Positions 16,108 to 24,850 of a stretch of 64,000 nt of DNA are shown here, in pieces (position 1 is the stretch's first letter; the number at the start of each line of letters is the position of its first letter). Made by a program: the position numbers and the translations under genes. Source of the DNA: Pseudomonas putida (lineage in GTDB: Bacteria > Pseudomonadota > Gammaproteobacteria > Pseudomonadales > Pseudomonadaceae); assembly GCF_003228315.1 (NCBI RefSeq), contig NZ_CP029693.1:4825501-4889500 (forward strand), given 5' to 3'. Under the pieces are notes generated by a model. It searched no databases, had not been told where the DNA came from, and was given only the letters and a program-made list of their open reading frames with translations.

Positions 16108-16506
16108 TCACACCAGAGGGGATGCGCGGGGGTTCAGGCTTGGCCATTGCTGGCGCGGTGTCGGCGTATTGAGAGAGGTGGGGGGGACGCTTCGATTGGA
16201 CTCGAACTGCGCGTAATACAGCTGCGGAACATGCCCGGGCAAAGCTACCACTGGCGCGGAACCGGAACAGCACCAGCAATGCTGCATGTTGGAATGATCA
16301 TCGCCTTGCGGTGCTTTCTGCTGGATGTCCCCCAGGGAGATCGCCACCATCTTGCTGCCGCTGGAGGTGCAGAAACTGCCCCACAACAACTGCTCGGCAG
16401 AGGATTTCGTCGACTGCGCCATTGCTCCACCCATCGTCATGGCGAGCAGATTGAACAGCACTGCGAAGCAGGCTATCCAGGCAATTGCGAGCCGTTGACG
16501 GGACAT
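16108..16506 (-). CDS. DUF2946 domain protein (first copy)
   Basis: A 132-residue protein, first gene of the copper-type operon. It has an N-terminal hydrophobic segment (IAWIACFAVLFNLLAM) and a metal-binding-like centre, SNMQHCWCCSG, with a cysteine at FCTSSG. It is paralogous to the DUF2946 protein at 15124-15558, but short on the Met-rich stretch. There is a 48-bp gap to the PCuAC gene. No TonB-dependent copper receptor (OprC-like), which often accompanies these genes, is present next to them. Confidence 0.82.
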   Translation of the reverse strand: MSRQRLAIAWIACFAVLFNLLAMTMGGAMAQSTKSSAEQLLWGSFCTSSGSKMVAISLGDIQQKAPQGDDHSNMQHCWCCSGSAPVVALPGHVPQLYYAQFESNRSVPPTSLNTPTPRQQWPSLNPRASPLV

Positions 16507-16623
16507 GGTGCAGTTCCGGTTGAGTGGGCGATCAGGCGCGGCTATTTAGCCTGACCAATGCCGATAAGTAAAAAAACGCCGTGCGGTGAGGTGTCGCAGT
16601 AACACTAGTTGGTTCTTGCGTCA

Positions 16624-16947
16624 TCAGTGCGCACGTACCACATGTACTTGCATATCTACACCAAGCGTAGCGCGGATTACGGCGAATATCGCAGCCAGGT
16701 TGTCCATGCTCGGGTTGCCATTGGCAGACAACATTCGATGGAGGCTTTTACTGGGCTTTGCCGTTTCCTTTGCCAACCCCTCGAAGCCGACAGTGGCGTT
16801 CACGAGATCACGCAAAATAATCCTGGCCATTTCTGGTTCGCCGTTTAAAAACAGAGTAGCAGCCTCATCCAACAACGCCTGGGCGAATTCGGGGTCACGT
16901 TGGGCACGTTCGGCGATAGTGTGTTTGTAGCTTCGGGTGAGTGCCAT
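16624..16947 (-). CDS. HigA-type antitoxin (addiction module antidote)
   Basis: A 107-residue putative antitoxin and likely repressor of its own operon. It has the family layout: the N-terminal stretch RDPEFAQALLDEAATLFLNGEP, then a helix-turn-helix with FEGLAKETAKPSKSLHRMLS and NPSMDNLAAIFAVI. I chose the ATG at 16947 because it has a good ribosome binding site (GGAG, eight bases upstream) and leaves 4 bp after the toxin stop; a longer frame starting at 16998 would overlap the toxin gene by 47 bp. Confidence 0.87.
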   Translation of the reverse strand: MALTRSYKHTIAERAQRDPEFAQALLDEAATLFLNGEPEMARIILRDLVNATVGFEGLAKETAKPSKSLHRMLSANGNPSMDNLAAIFAVIRATLGVDMQVHVVRAH

Positions 16948-16951
16948 GACG

Positions 16952-17287
16952 TTATCTCCGGGGGCGGTCAGCTTTTTTTCGGGCTCTATATTCGGCAATC
17001 AAGGCTTTGGCCTGTTTGATGTCTGCCTTTTGAGTGGACTTGTCACCCCCGCCAAAGAGGATGATCAGCCGCTTGCCCTCTTGAACAAGATAGATTCTGT
17101 ACCCGGGCCCCCAATTTACTCGGTACTCGCCGAGACCATCGAACCACTTGATGTTCGATGTATTGCCGAGCTCGAGTCGAATCAGCGCATTGGCTACCCT
17201 GAGCGCGGCCTGCGCATTCAAGCTGGAAAACCAGCGTCCGAAGGGGCTTGTTTCATTGTCCTGCAGGTATTCTTCGAGTGTGATCAC
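16952..17287 (-). CDS. RelE/HigB-type toxin (addiction module killer protein)
   Basis: Probable mRNA-interferase toxin of the RelE/ParE superfamily, about 111 residues, transcribed before its antitoxin. Family landmarks are RVANALIRLELGN, the strand WFDGLGEYRVNWGPGYRIYLV and ILFGGGDKSTQKADIKQAKAL. The start is uncertain: GTG at 17287 (followed by ITLEEYLQ) fits the short N-terminus of relatives, while a TTG at 17308 would add seven residues. Neither has a strong ribosome binding site. Confidence 0.85.
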   Translation of the reverse strand: MITLEEYLQDNETSPFGRWFSSLNAQAALRVANALIRLELGNTSNIKWFDGLGEYRVNWGPGYRIYLVQEGKRLIILFGGGDKSTQKADIKQAKALIAEYRARKKADRPRR

Positions 17288-17301
17288 AGGCGGCTCTGAA
17301 G

Positions 17302-17317
17302 GTAACAAATAGGTTAC
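17302..17317 (-). promoter_or_regulatory. Possible autoregulatory operator of the toxin-antitoxin operon
   Basis: An inverted repeat, GTAAC-N6-GTTAC, lies just upstream of the GTG start of the toxin. It overlaps a possible -10 (TATTTG on the minus strand), with TTGGCT about 16 bp further upstream as a -35. Position and symmetry fit the binding site of the antitoxin repressor; this is inferred. Confidence 0.4.
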
Positions 17318-17343
17318 TGTTCATGCAAGCCAATGATCCTGCC

Positions 17344-18069
17344 CTAACGAATGAACTCGGCCAACGCAGCAAGTGTTTCTCCAAGCGTCAGAAACTCCCG
17401 CTCAACCTCCGGCAACTGTGGCCGCTTCAACACCAGCACCGGCACCCCGCGTTCGCGCGCCACTTCCAGCTTCGGTTCGGTCGCTGCACTGCCGCTGTTC
17501 TTGCTGATCAGTACGTCGATCTGCCGACGCTCGAACAACGCGCGTTCATCTGCAATCAGGAACGGTCCTCGTGCGCCAATCACCTCGCAGCGCCCGTTGC
17601 CGGGATACTCGTCCAGCGCGCGCAGGGTCCAGAATTGGTCCGCGGGGATTTCATCCAAGTGTTGCAAGGGCTCGCGGCCGAGGGTGAACAATGGTCGGCG
17701 AAAGAGTTTGAGGGCTTCGATCAGTTCGGGCCAGTCGCGCACCTCGCGCCAGTCGTCCCCGGCCTGTGGTTGCCACGCCGGGCGTCGTAGCGCCCAGCAG
17801 GGGATCGCGCTCAGGTGTGCGGCATGCGCGGCGTTGTGGCTGATTCTCGCGGCGTAGGGATGGGTGGCGTCGAGCAGCAGGTCAATGCGTTCGTCGCGGA
17901 TGAACTGCGCCAGGCCCTCGGCGCCGCCGTAACCGCCGACACGGACCTGACAGGTCAGGTCCGTTGGTATCCGACCGATGCCGGCCAGGCTGTAGATGTG
18001 TTCAGGGCCGAAGGTTCGGGCGATGGCCAGGGCTTCGGTCACACCGCCCAGCAACAGAATGCGTTTCAT
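17344..18069 (-). CDS. cobK: Precorrin-6A reductase
   Basis: NADPH-dependent reductase of the aerobic cobalamin pathway, converting precorrin-6A to precorrin-6B (dihydro-precorrin-6). The 241-residue protein starts MKRILLLGGVTEALAIARTF, with the nucleotide-binding glycine pair, and contains LLLDATHPYAARIS and VLISKNSGSAATEPKL, both typical for CobK/CbiJ. It lies 28 bp after cobL in a two-gene unit transcribed away from cobG-J. Confidence 0.94.
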   Translation of the reverse strand: MKRILLLGGVTEALAIARTFGPEHIYSLAGIGRIPTDLTCQVRVGGYGGAEGLAQFIRDERIDLLLDATHPYAARISHNAAHAAHLSAIPCWALRRPAWQPQAGDDWREVRDWPELIEALKLFRRPLFTLGREPLQHLDEIPADQFWTLRALDEYPGNGRCEVIGARGPFLIADERALFERRQIDVLISKNSGSAATEPKLEVARERGVPVLVLKRPQLPEVEREFLTLGETLAALAEFIR

Positions 18070-18097
18070 TGAAAAACTCAGGCAGGGGAGGGTGAGG

Positions 18098-19309
18098 TCA
18101 GGGGGCGTGCGGTTTGGTCAGGTCCAGCACGGTGATCGGCAATGCCTGGCGCCAGGTATCGAAGTCGCCCAGCGGTTGCGCCTGGGCGATATGAATACGC
18201 GTCAGCTCTCCACCGTGTTGTTCGCGCCACGCCATCAGGGTCATTTCACTTTGCAGCGTCACCGCGTTGGCGATCAGCCGGCCGCCGGGTTTAAGGGCGG
18301 CCCAGCAGGTCTCCAGCACGCCTTCACGGGTGACGCCGCCGCCGATGAAGATGGCGTCCGGACGTTCCAGACCTTCAAGGGCTTGCGGGGCGCGGCCGCG
18401 AATCAATTGCAGGCCGGGGACGCCGAGGGCATCACGGTTGTGCTCGATCAACCGCTGGCGCCCGTCATCGGCCTCGATCGCCAGCGCCCGGCAGCTGGGG
18501 TGGGTGCGCATCCATTCGATGCCGATCGAGCCGCTGCCGGCGCCAACATCCCACAACAGTTCACCGGGCATCGGTGCCAGGCGAGCGAGGGTGATTGCCC
18601 GGACATCGCGCTTGGTCAGTTGGCCGTCATGCTTGAACGCGCTGTCCGGCAGCCCGGCAAGGCGAGACAGGCGTGGCGCGTTCGGTTCGGCGATGCAGTC
18701 AATGGCGATCAGGTTCAAGTCGGCCATGGCGTCATTGTTCCAGTCGCCGGCGGTGCCATCGACCCGGCGCTCAGCTTCGCCGCCCAAGTGTTCGAGCACG
18801 GTGAGGCGGCTGGGGCCGTAACCCCGCTCCCGCAACAGGGCCGCGATGGCGGCGGGGCTGCGGCCGTCATTGCTCAGCACCAGCAAGCGCTGGCCACTGG
18901 CTAACTGAGCGTTGAGCGCGGCGACCGGACGCGCCACCACTGACAGGGTGACCACATCCTGCAAGGGCCAGCCCATTCTGGCGGCGGCCAGCGAGCAGGA
19001 AGAAGGGGCCGGAAGGATCAGCATTTCATCGCTGGCAACTTGCCGGGCAAGGCTGGCGCCAACCCCGAAAAACATCGGGTCGCCGCTGGCCAGGACACAG
19101 ATGGACTCACCACGCCGCGTCAGCACCGGTTCAAGGGAAAAAGGGCTTGGCCACAGTTGCCGTTCGCCGCGGATACAGGCCGGCAACAAATCCAGTTGCC
19201 GTTGCGCGCCAATGATCCGCGAGGCTTTGAGCAGAGCGTGTCGTGCATTTTTGCCGAGCCCCTTGAAGCCATCTTCGCCAATGCCTACCACTGTCAGCCA
19301 GGGGGTCAT
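18098..19309 (-). CDS. cobL: Precorrin-6Y C5,15-methyltransferase (decarboxylating)
   Basis: Bifunctional SAM enzyme that methylates precorrin-6B at C5 and C15 and decarboxylates its C12 side chain, yielding precorrin-8X. The 403 residues consist of an N-terminal CbiE-type domain (about 1-210, with VVGIGEDG and LASGDPMFFGVG) and a C-terminal CbiT-type domain (about 215-400, with the SAM site LLWDVGAGSGSIGIEW). It is the first gene of the cobL-cobK unit. Confidence 0.95.
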   Translation of the reverse strand: MTPWLTVVGIGEDGFKGLGKNARHALLKASRIIGAQRQLDLLPACIRGERQLWPSPFSLEPVLTRRGESICVLASGDPMFFGVGASLARQVASDEMLILPAPSSCSLAAARMGWPLQDVVTLSVVARPVAALNAQLASGQRLLVLSNDGRSPAAIAALLRERGYGPSRLTVLEHLGGEAERRVDGTAGDWNNDAMADLNLIAIDCIAEPNAPRLSRLAGLPDSAFKHDGQLTKRDVRAITLARLAPMPGELLWDVGAGSGSIGIEWMRTHPSCRALAIEADDGRQRLIEHNRDALGVPGLQLIRGRAPQALEGLERPDAIFIGGGVTREGVLETCWAALKPGGRLIANAVTLQSEMTLMAWREQHGGELTRIHIAQAQPLGDFDTWRQALPITVLDLTKPHAP

Positions 19310-19428
19310 GCCGTTCCTCTTTTCTCGATCAAAGCCAATTCATTGCCGCGCCCGACGCGGTCGGTCTGGCGGTCGCGCATCATAGCGCGGCGTGGTTTGC
19401 GTTCGTCGAAATTGTAGTTAACGCGGAC

Positions 19429-20088
19429 TCAAGACTTGATGAATCGGTTTTTTCTCAAATCGAACCGTTTCATCAAGAGTTCACTGCACTTGTTTTCAAG
19501 TAGCGCTCGTTTGGCTTCGAGTACGCGTTTGTCCAACTTGAGAAAGGCCCGGCTCTGAATGATTCTGGCGGCCTGCTTTTCCCAGTTCCAGAATAGAAAA
19601 CCGCTCTTTTTGCTGTGCGCCACCAATTCAAGATTGAACACCGCTATTTCCAGAAAGCCCTTTGAATCGTACCGCGCAGGCAAGACCTGAAAGCGCTCGC
19701 CCATCAGGCTTTCCTCATCCAGTGAGTACAATGCCGGCTGGTCGGGTTTCAAGGCGTCGAGGGTGTCGATCATGGCATTTCCCTGGCGGGTGTCCTGCAT
19801 GCCGTGGGCGCTTCTGATCAGATAGTCCGCGACACTTTCCGACACGTCGTAGCGGGTGCGGGTCTGGATGGCATCCTGAAAGACCGACCAGCCGAAAAAA
19901 TTCAGGGTCGACACATACTCGTTCAGCCACGCCGTCGAGTTGACGAAGCGGCTGCCAGCCATGTCCGCGGACCTCGTGGCGATCTGCGTGCAATGACTAA
20001 GGTCGAGGTAGTCCTGGGGGGAAAGTTCATCGATACATGAGACGAGGTTGTGGCCGGTCAATATTCCATTTGAGTTTTTACTGTCCAT
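19429..20088 (-). CDS. Unrecognised protein A flanking the cob genes
   Basis: I do not recognise this 219-residue protein. It has no signal peptide or membrane segment. I chose the ATG at 20088 (MDSKNSNGILTGHN), which has GGAG nine bases upstream; a longer frame to 20220 lacks this. Layout in comparison with the protein at 24877-25692: an N-terminal helical part, a WLNEYVSTLNFFGWSVF segment near residue 54, TLDALK near 109, ESLMGERFQVLP near 126, then a predicted beta half with SGFLFWNWE near 162 and a closing helix. It ends in a Lys/Arg-rich tail. It is AT-richer than the cob genes around it, which suggests a separate origin. Function unknown. Confidence 0.75.
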   Translation of the reverse strand: MDSKNSNGILTGHNLVSCIDELSPQDYLDLSHCTQIATRSADMAGSRFVNSTAWLNEYVSTLNFFGWSVFQDAIQTRTRYDVSESVADYLIRSAHGMQDTRQGNAMIDTLDALKPDQPALYSLDEESLMGERFQVLPARYDSKGFLEIAVFNLELVAHSKKSGFLFWNWEKQAARIIQSRAFLKLDKRVLEAKRALLENKCSELLMKRFDLRKNRFIKS

Positions 20089-20304
20089 GAGTTGCTCCGG
20101 GATTTGTGGAGTGAAGTCTTGCCAGTGAAAAACTACAGGTTGCGGAACCGGCTTTGAACGAAAGCAACTTGGCGAATTGATTCCGGTAGTCAGTGCGTGT
20201 TGCGACTCAGCTTCGCGCACTATTCGTCGCCAAGTGCCTCGGGCTTTTCATCCCGCCGGGCAAAGCAGGCATAATGCTGCCCTTCATTTCGTGCCGGTCA
20301 TCCT

Positions 20305-21627
20305 GTGAGCGCTCCCAAGACATTCAACCCTTTGCGTCCTACGGCCTGTCCCGGGTTGTTGCGTATTGTCCGGGCGCTGGACGGGGGGATTTGCCGGATC
20401 AAGCTCACCGGTGGTGCGATCAGCGCACGGCAGGCGGTCGCGGTGGCGCAGGCCGCCGAACGTTATGCCGGTGGCGTGATCGAGGCGACCAACCGCGCCA
20501 ACCTGCAGATTCGCGGGATTGGCAGCGAGCAGTCGGCCTTGATCGACAGTCTGCTCGCGGCCGGTCTTGGGCCGCGCAATGCCGCCAGCGATGATGTGCG
20601 CAACCTGATGCTCAGCCCAGCAGCCGGCCTTGATCGGCAGATGCTGATCGACACCCGGCCACTGGCTGAACGGATACTCGCCACCTTGCAGGGCGACGAC
20701 CGCTTTCACGACCTCAGTGCCAAGTTCGCCGTGCAGCTCGACGGCGGCGAGGCGCTGAACATGCTCGAGCATCCCCATGACCTGTGGCTTTCGGCCTTTG
20801 TGCGAGAGGGCGAGCTGCGACTGGCGTTCGGCCTGGCCGGCTGCCCGACAGACACCCCCGCCGGCTCGGTGGCACTCGAGGATGGCCATGGGTTGGTGGT
20901 GGCGGTGCTTGAGTTGTTCCTGAAGCTGGCGCGTCCCGAGCAAACGCGGATGCGTCATTTGCTGGCCGAGTACGCCCTCGAAAACCTGCTGGCCAGACTG
21001 GCCGAGCGCGTACCCGTTCAGGCTGTCACCGATTGGCGGCGCGCCTCGGATTCAAGCGTGCTGCACATCGGCGCTCATCCGCAGAAAAAGGCCGGTGTAG
21101 CCTACGTGGGAGCGGTGCCGCCGCTGGGACGACTCGATCCCGCAAAACTGCAGGGCGCTGCACAACTGGCAGCCATCTACGGCGACGGCAACCTGCGATT
21201 CACGCCTTGGCAAAGCCTGCTATTGCCCAACATCCCCGTCGAACACTGCGCGCAAGTCATCCGAGGTCTGGAGCAATTGGGCCTGTTGTGCCACGCCGAT
21301 CAGGCACTGACCCGGATGATCGCCTGCACCGGCTCAAACGGCTGCGGCAAGAGCCTGGCCGAGACCAAAGGCGATGCCGTGCAACTGGCCGCGCTGCTGC
21401 AACGCCAAGGTCACGCATTGAGCGTGCACCTGAGCGGTTGCCCGCGTTCCTGCGCCGCCGCGCACACCGCACCGGCCACGCTGCTGGCCGTCGCGCCTGG
21501 CCACTACGATCTATATTTTCGCGATGCATCGCAGGCCGGCTTCGGCACGCTGCACGCGCGCAACCTTACTATTGAAGCGGTCGCGGCCTTGCTCGACGCT
21601 CGCTCACGGAGCCCCCTTGATGCTTGA
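20305..21627 (+). CDS. cobG: Precorrin-3B synthase
   Basis: Ferredoxin-type monooxygenase of the aerobic cobalamin pathway that hydroxylates precorrin-3A and forms the lactone of precorrin-3B, preparing ring contraction. The 440 residues resemble sulfite/nitrite reductases; the [4Fe-4S] ligands are visible as CTGSNGC (near residue 342) and CPRSC (near 379). The start is a GTG at 20305 without a clear ribosome binding site. CobG presence shows the oxygen-dependent route. The gene leads a tight operon with cobH, cobI and cobJ. Confidence 0.93.
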   Translation: MSAPKTFNPLRPTACPGLLRIVRALDGGICRIKLTGGAISARQAVAVAQAAERYAGGVIEATNRANLQIRGIGSEQSALIDSLLAAGLGPRNAASDDVRNLMLSPAAGLDRQMLIDTRPLAERILATLQGDDRFHDLSAKFAVQLDGGEALNMLEHPHDLWLSAFVREGELRLAFGLAGCPTDTPAGSVALEDGHGLVVAVLELFLKLARPEQTRMRHLLAEYALENLLARLAERVPVQAVTDWRRASDSSVLHIGAHPQKKAGVAYVGAVPPLGRLDPAKLQGAAQLAAIYGDGNLRFTPWQSLLLPNIPVEHCAQVIRGLEQLGLLCHADQALTRMIACTGSNGCGKSLAETKGDAVQLAALLQRQGHALSVHLSGCPRSCAAAHTAPATLLAVAPGHYDLYFRDASQAGFGTLHARNLTIEAVAALLDARSRSPLDA

Positions 21628-22246
21628 TTACATCCGCGATGGTCAGGAGATCTATCGCAACTCCTTCGCGATCATTCGTGCCGAGGCCAACCTCGCGCGA
21701 ATTCCGGCTGATCTGGAAAAACTCGCGGTGCGGGTTATTCACGCCTGCGGCATGGTCGAGGCCATCGACGGTTTGCAGTTTTCCGATGGCGCAGGCAAGG
21801 CCGGGCGCGATGCGCTGGCGGCCGGTGCGCCAATTCTGTGCGACGCGCGGATGGTCTCCGAAGGCATTACCCGCGCACGGCTTCCGGCCAACAACCCGGT
21901 CATCTGCACCCTGCGTGATGAGAGCGTGCCGGAGCTGGCCCGCGAGTTGGGCAATACCCGCTCCGCCGCTGCGCTGGAACTGTGGCGTCCGCATCTGGAA
22001 GGCAGCGTAGTGGTGATCGGCAATGCCCCGACCGCGCTGTTTTATTTGCTGGAAATGCTCGATGCCGGCGCCCCGAAACCGGCGTTGATCCTCGGTTTCC
22101 CGGTGGGTTTCGTCGGCGCTGCCGAGTCCAAGGCAGCGCTGGCGGCGGATAGCCGTGGCGTGCCTTTTGTCATCATGCAGGGTCGCCTGGGCGGAAGCGC
22201 CATGGCGGCTGCTGCGGTCAATGCCCTCGCCACGGAGATCGAATGA
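21620..22246 (+). CDS. cobH: Precorrin-8X methylmutase
   Basis: Isomerase that moves the methyl group from C11 to C12 of precorrin-8X to give hydrogenobyrinic acid. The 208-residue protein starts MLDYIRDGQEIYRNSFAIIR and has the conserved VIHACGMVE near residue 45, whose histidine is catalytic. I chose the ATG at 21620, which overlaps the last bases of cobG by 8 bp; the longer upstream frame only reads cobG in another frame. Confidence 0.95.
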   Translation: MLDYIRDGQEIYRNSFAIIRAEANLARIPADLEKLAVRVIHACGMVEAIDGLQFSDGAGKAGRDALAAGAPILCDARMVSEGITRARLPANNPVICTLRDESVPELARELGNTRSAAALELWRPHLEGSVVVIGNAPTALFYLLEMLDAGAPKPALILGFPVGFVGAAESKAALAADSRGVPFVIMQGRLGGSAMAAAAVNALATEIE

Positions 22247-22977
22247 TGCAGCAACCTGGACGTTTGATTGGCCTGGGCGTCGGCCCCGGTGATCCGGAGC
22301 TGATTACCGTCAAGGCCTTGCGCCTGCTGCGTGAGTCGCCGGTGGTGGCGTACTTCGTCGCCAAGGGTAAAAAAGGCAATGCGTTCGGCATCATCGAGGC
22401 GCACCTGCAGGACGCGCAGTCACTGCTGCCACTGGTTTACCCGGTGACCACCGAGGCGTTGCCCGCACCGCTGTCCTATGAGCAGGTGATCAGCGACTTC
22501 TACGATACCGCCAGCGAACAACTGGCCGTGCACCTGGATGCGGGCCGCGATGTGGCGGTGATCTGCGAGGGTGATCCGTTCTTTTACGGTTCCTACATGT
22601 ACCTGCACGATCGGCTCGCTGAGCGCTATCAGGCCGAAGTGGTGCCCGGCGTGTGCTCGATGCTCGGTGGTGCTTCGGTTCTCGGTGCGCCGCTGGTGTA
22701 TCGCAATCAGAGCCTGTCGGTGTTGTCCGGCGTACTGCCCCATGACGAACTCAAGCGCCGCCTGGCCGATGCCAATGCCGCGGTGATCATGAAGCTGGGG
22801 CGCAACTTCCCCAAGGTTCGCCAGGTGCTGGAAGAGCTGGGCTTGGCCGAGCGTGCGCTGTACGTCGAGCGAGCGACCATGGCCAATCAGAAAATCGTCC
22901 CGCTGGATGAAGTGGAGCCGATGTCGTCGCCGTATTTCTCCTTGATCATCGTTCCCGGTGAGAGGTGGCAAGGCTGA
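22243..22977 (+). CDS. cobI: Precorrin-2 C20-methyltransferase
   Basis: SAM-dependent methyltransferase that converts precorrin-2 to precorrin-3A. The 244-residue protein has the tetrapyrrole methylase landmarks GLGVGPGDPELITVKA at the N-terminus, VAVICEGDPFFYGSYMYL and PGVCSMLGGAS. Its start overlaps cobH by four bases (ATGA). Confidence 0.96.
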   Translation: MMQQPGRLIGLGVGPGDPELITVKALRLLRESPVVAYFVAKGKKGNAFGIIEAHLQDAQSLLPLVYPVTTEALPAPLSYEQVISDFYDTASEQLAVHLDAGRDVAVICEGDPFFYGSYMYLHDRLAERYQAEVVPGVCSMLGGASVLGAPLVYRNQSLSVLSGVLPHDELKRRLADANAAVIMKLGRNFPKVRQVLEELGLAERALYVERATMANQKIVPLDEVEPMSSPYFSLIIVPGERWQG

Positions 22978-24686
22978 TGACCCGTTCAGTTCCGGCGATA
23001 GTCATTCTCGGCAATGGCAGCCTCGCCACTGCGCGCACTATCGCGCAGTTGTACCCCGGCGCCCTGATCCATGGCCTGGACGGCCGGGTCGACGGCGTCG
23101 ATCGTGTGTATCAAGAGTTCGGCGCGACCCTGCGCGAACTTTATCAACAGGACACGCCGATCATCGCCCTGTGCGCTGCGGGCATCGTGATTCGTACCCT
23201 GGCGCCGTTGCTACTGGAAAAAGGCGCGGAGCCTCCGGTGCTGGCCGTGGCAGAAGACGGCAGTGCGGTGGTGCCACTGCTGGGTGGTCTGGGGGGCGTG
23301 AACGTGATGGCGCGAGAGATCGCCGCCGGTTTGAACGTGGCCGCCGCCATTACCACCAGCGGCGAGCTGCGTTTCGGCACTTGCCTGCTCAATCCTCCCA
23401 GCGGTTATGCCCTTGCGGATCTGGAACTGGGTAAGCGTTTCGTGTCGGATTTGCTGGCCGGTGAATCGGTGCGCATCGAAGGCCCGGCGCCTTGGCTGGC
23501 GCAGGCGCAATTGCCCGAGGATGCCCAGGCGCGACTGGCAGTGCATGTCGGCCCTGAGGAAAGAGCTCCGGCGGCGAACGAATTGCTGATTTATCCGCGC
23601 AGTGTGCTGGTGGCGGTCAGCGCCGGGATCGTGGACGTGTCGAAGGCGATTCGCCAGGCATTGCATCAGGCGCAAATCGCGGTGCAATCGGTAGCGTGTT
23701 TGCTGGCGGCAGATACGGAGATGACCAGCGTCGAACTGCGTGAAGCGGCGCTTGAACTGGGCGTGCCGTTGCGCTTCACCAGTGCTGGTCAGGCAAATGT
23801 CGAGCGGGCCCGCGATGCGGTTGCTCAGCCGGTTTCCATGCTCGGTGATGAGAAAATCGCGATTGCGGTCGCCGAACAACCGTTGGACTTATCACAGATT
23901 GGCCGTCCTCGCGGACGTCTGGCGGTGGTCGGTCTTGGCCCAGGTGCTGCCGAACTGATGGTGCCGGCCGTGAAGGCCGAACTGGCTCGAGCCAATGACG
24001 TGCTGGGTTATGAAACCTATGTGCGCATGGCCGGACCGTTCCGGGATGATCAAGTGCTGCATTGCACTGACAACCGTGAAGAAATGCAGCGGGCAAGACA
24101 TGCCTTTGAACTGGCGGCTCAAGGGCGCTCGGTGGTGGTGGTTTCGTCGGGAGACCCGGGCGTTTTCGCCATGGCCGCCGCTGTGCTTGAAGCGTTGCAC
24201 GAGTCCAGCGATCCCGCGTGGCACAGCGTTGACCTGGAAATGCTGCCGGGCGTCTCTGCGTCACTGGCGACGGCCGCCCAGGCCGGTGCGCCGTTGGGGC
24301 ATGACTTCTGTGTGATGTCGCTGTCGGACAACCTCAAACCCTGGTCGATCATTGAGACGCGCCTTGATCTGGCGGCCCGGGCTGATCTGGCCCTGGCGTT
24401 CTACAACCCGATCTCGCGTTCGCGTCCATGGCAGTTGGGGCAGGCGCTGGAAATCGTTTCCCGACACCGCGAACCCCAAACACCGGTGGTGCTGGGGCGG
24501 GACATCGGCCGGCCGGGGCAGACCCTGCAGGTCACCACCCTCGGTGAGTTGAGTGTCGATCAGGTGGACATGCGGACCATGGTCCTCATCGGGTCTTCGA
24601 CGACGCGGGTGATTCCTCGTGCCGATGGTCGTCCCTGGGTTTACACGCCGCGCAGTTATGGCGACAAACTCACGCCTATCCCGTAA
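22977..24686 (+). CDS. cobJ: Precorrin-3B C17-methyltransferase fused to a CbiG/CobE-like domain
   Basis: A 569-residue fusion. The C-terminal part from about residue 312 (LAVVGLGPGAAELMVPA) is the CobJ methyltransferase that methylates C17 and brings about ring contraction; SGDPGVFAMAA and MLPGVSASLATAAQ are typical methylase motifs. The N-terminal half resembles CbiG: AIVILGNGS, LCAAGIVIRTLAPL and the CobE-like SVELREAALELGVPLRF region near residue 250. I chose the ATG at 22977, whose A is the last base of the cobI stop (TGATG). The fusion is common in Pseudomonas. Confidence 0.93.
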   Translation: MTRSVPAIVILGNGSLATARTIAQLYPGALIHGLDGRVDGVDRVYQEFGATLRELYQQDTPIIALCAAGIVIRTLAPLLLEKGAEPPVLAVAEDGSAVVPLLGGLGGVNVMAREIAAGLNVAAAITTSGELRFGTCLLNPPSGYALADLELGKRFVSDLLAGESVRIEGPAPWLAQAQLPEDAQARLAVHVGPEERAPAANELLIYPRSVLVAVSAGIVDVSKAIRQALHQAQIAVQSVACLLAADTEMTSVELREAALELGVPLRFTSAGQANVERARDAVAQPVSMLGDEKIAIAVAEQPLDLSQIGRPRGRLAVVGLGPGAAELMVPAVKAELARANDVLGYETYVRMAGPFRDDQVLHCTDNREEMQRARHAFELAAQGRSVVVVSSGDPGVFAMAAAVLEALHESSDPAWHSVDLEMLPGVSASLATAAQAGAPLGHDFCVMSLSDNLKPWSIIETRLDLAARADLALAFYNPISRSRPWQLGQALEIVSRHREPQTPVVLGRDIGRPGQTLQVTTLGELSVDQVDMRTMVLIGSSTTRVIPRADGRPWVYTPRSYGDKLTPIP

Positions 24687-24714
24687 TCAATCACTACTTA
24701 TCTTTTAGAGTTGA

Positions 24715-24746
24715 GCCATGTCACCTGTGTTGTCAGGTGATATGGC
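24715..24746 (+). terminator. Strong hairpin downstream of cobJ
   Basis: The stem GCCATG-TCACCTG pairs with CAGGTGA-TATGGC (13 pairs, one of them G-T) around a six-base loop. It starts 28 bp after the cobJ stop. A T-run does not follow directly, so it may be a terminator, an mRNA-protecting end, or a palindromic operator for the next gene. Confidence 0.5.
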
Positions 24747-24831
24747 TACACCTGCAAGTTGGTTTTGTTGTGACTACATATGCTGTATTTGGTTGAAGTT
24801 GTTGCTGCTGGTGGGTTGGAGTAGGTTTGTC

Positions 24832-24850
24832 GCGTTCCGGGATGGAACGC
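24832..24850 (+). other. Hairpin in the leader of unknown protein B
   Basis: A perfect 7-bp stem, GCGTTCC and GGAACGC, with a five-base loop lies 26 bp upstream of the ATG at 24877. It could be a repressor site or a 5-prime leader structure. Confidence 0.4.
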
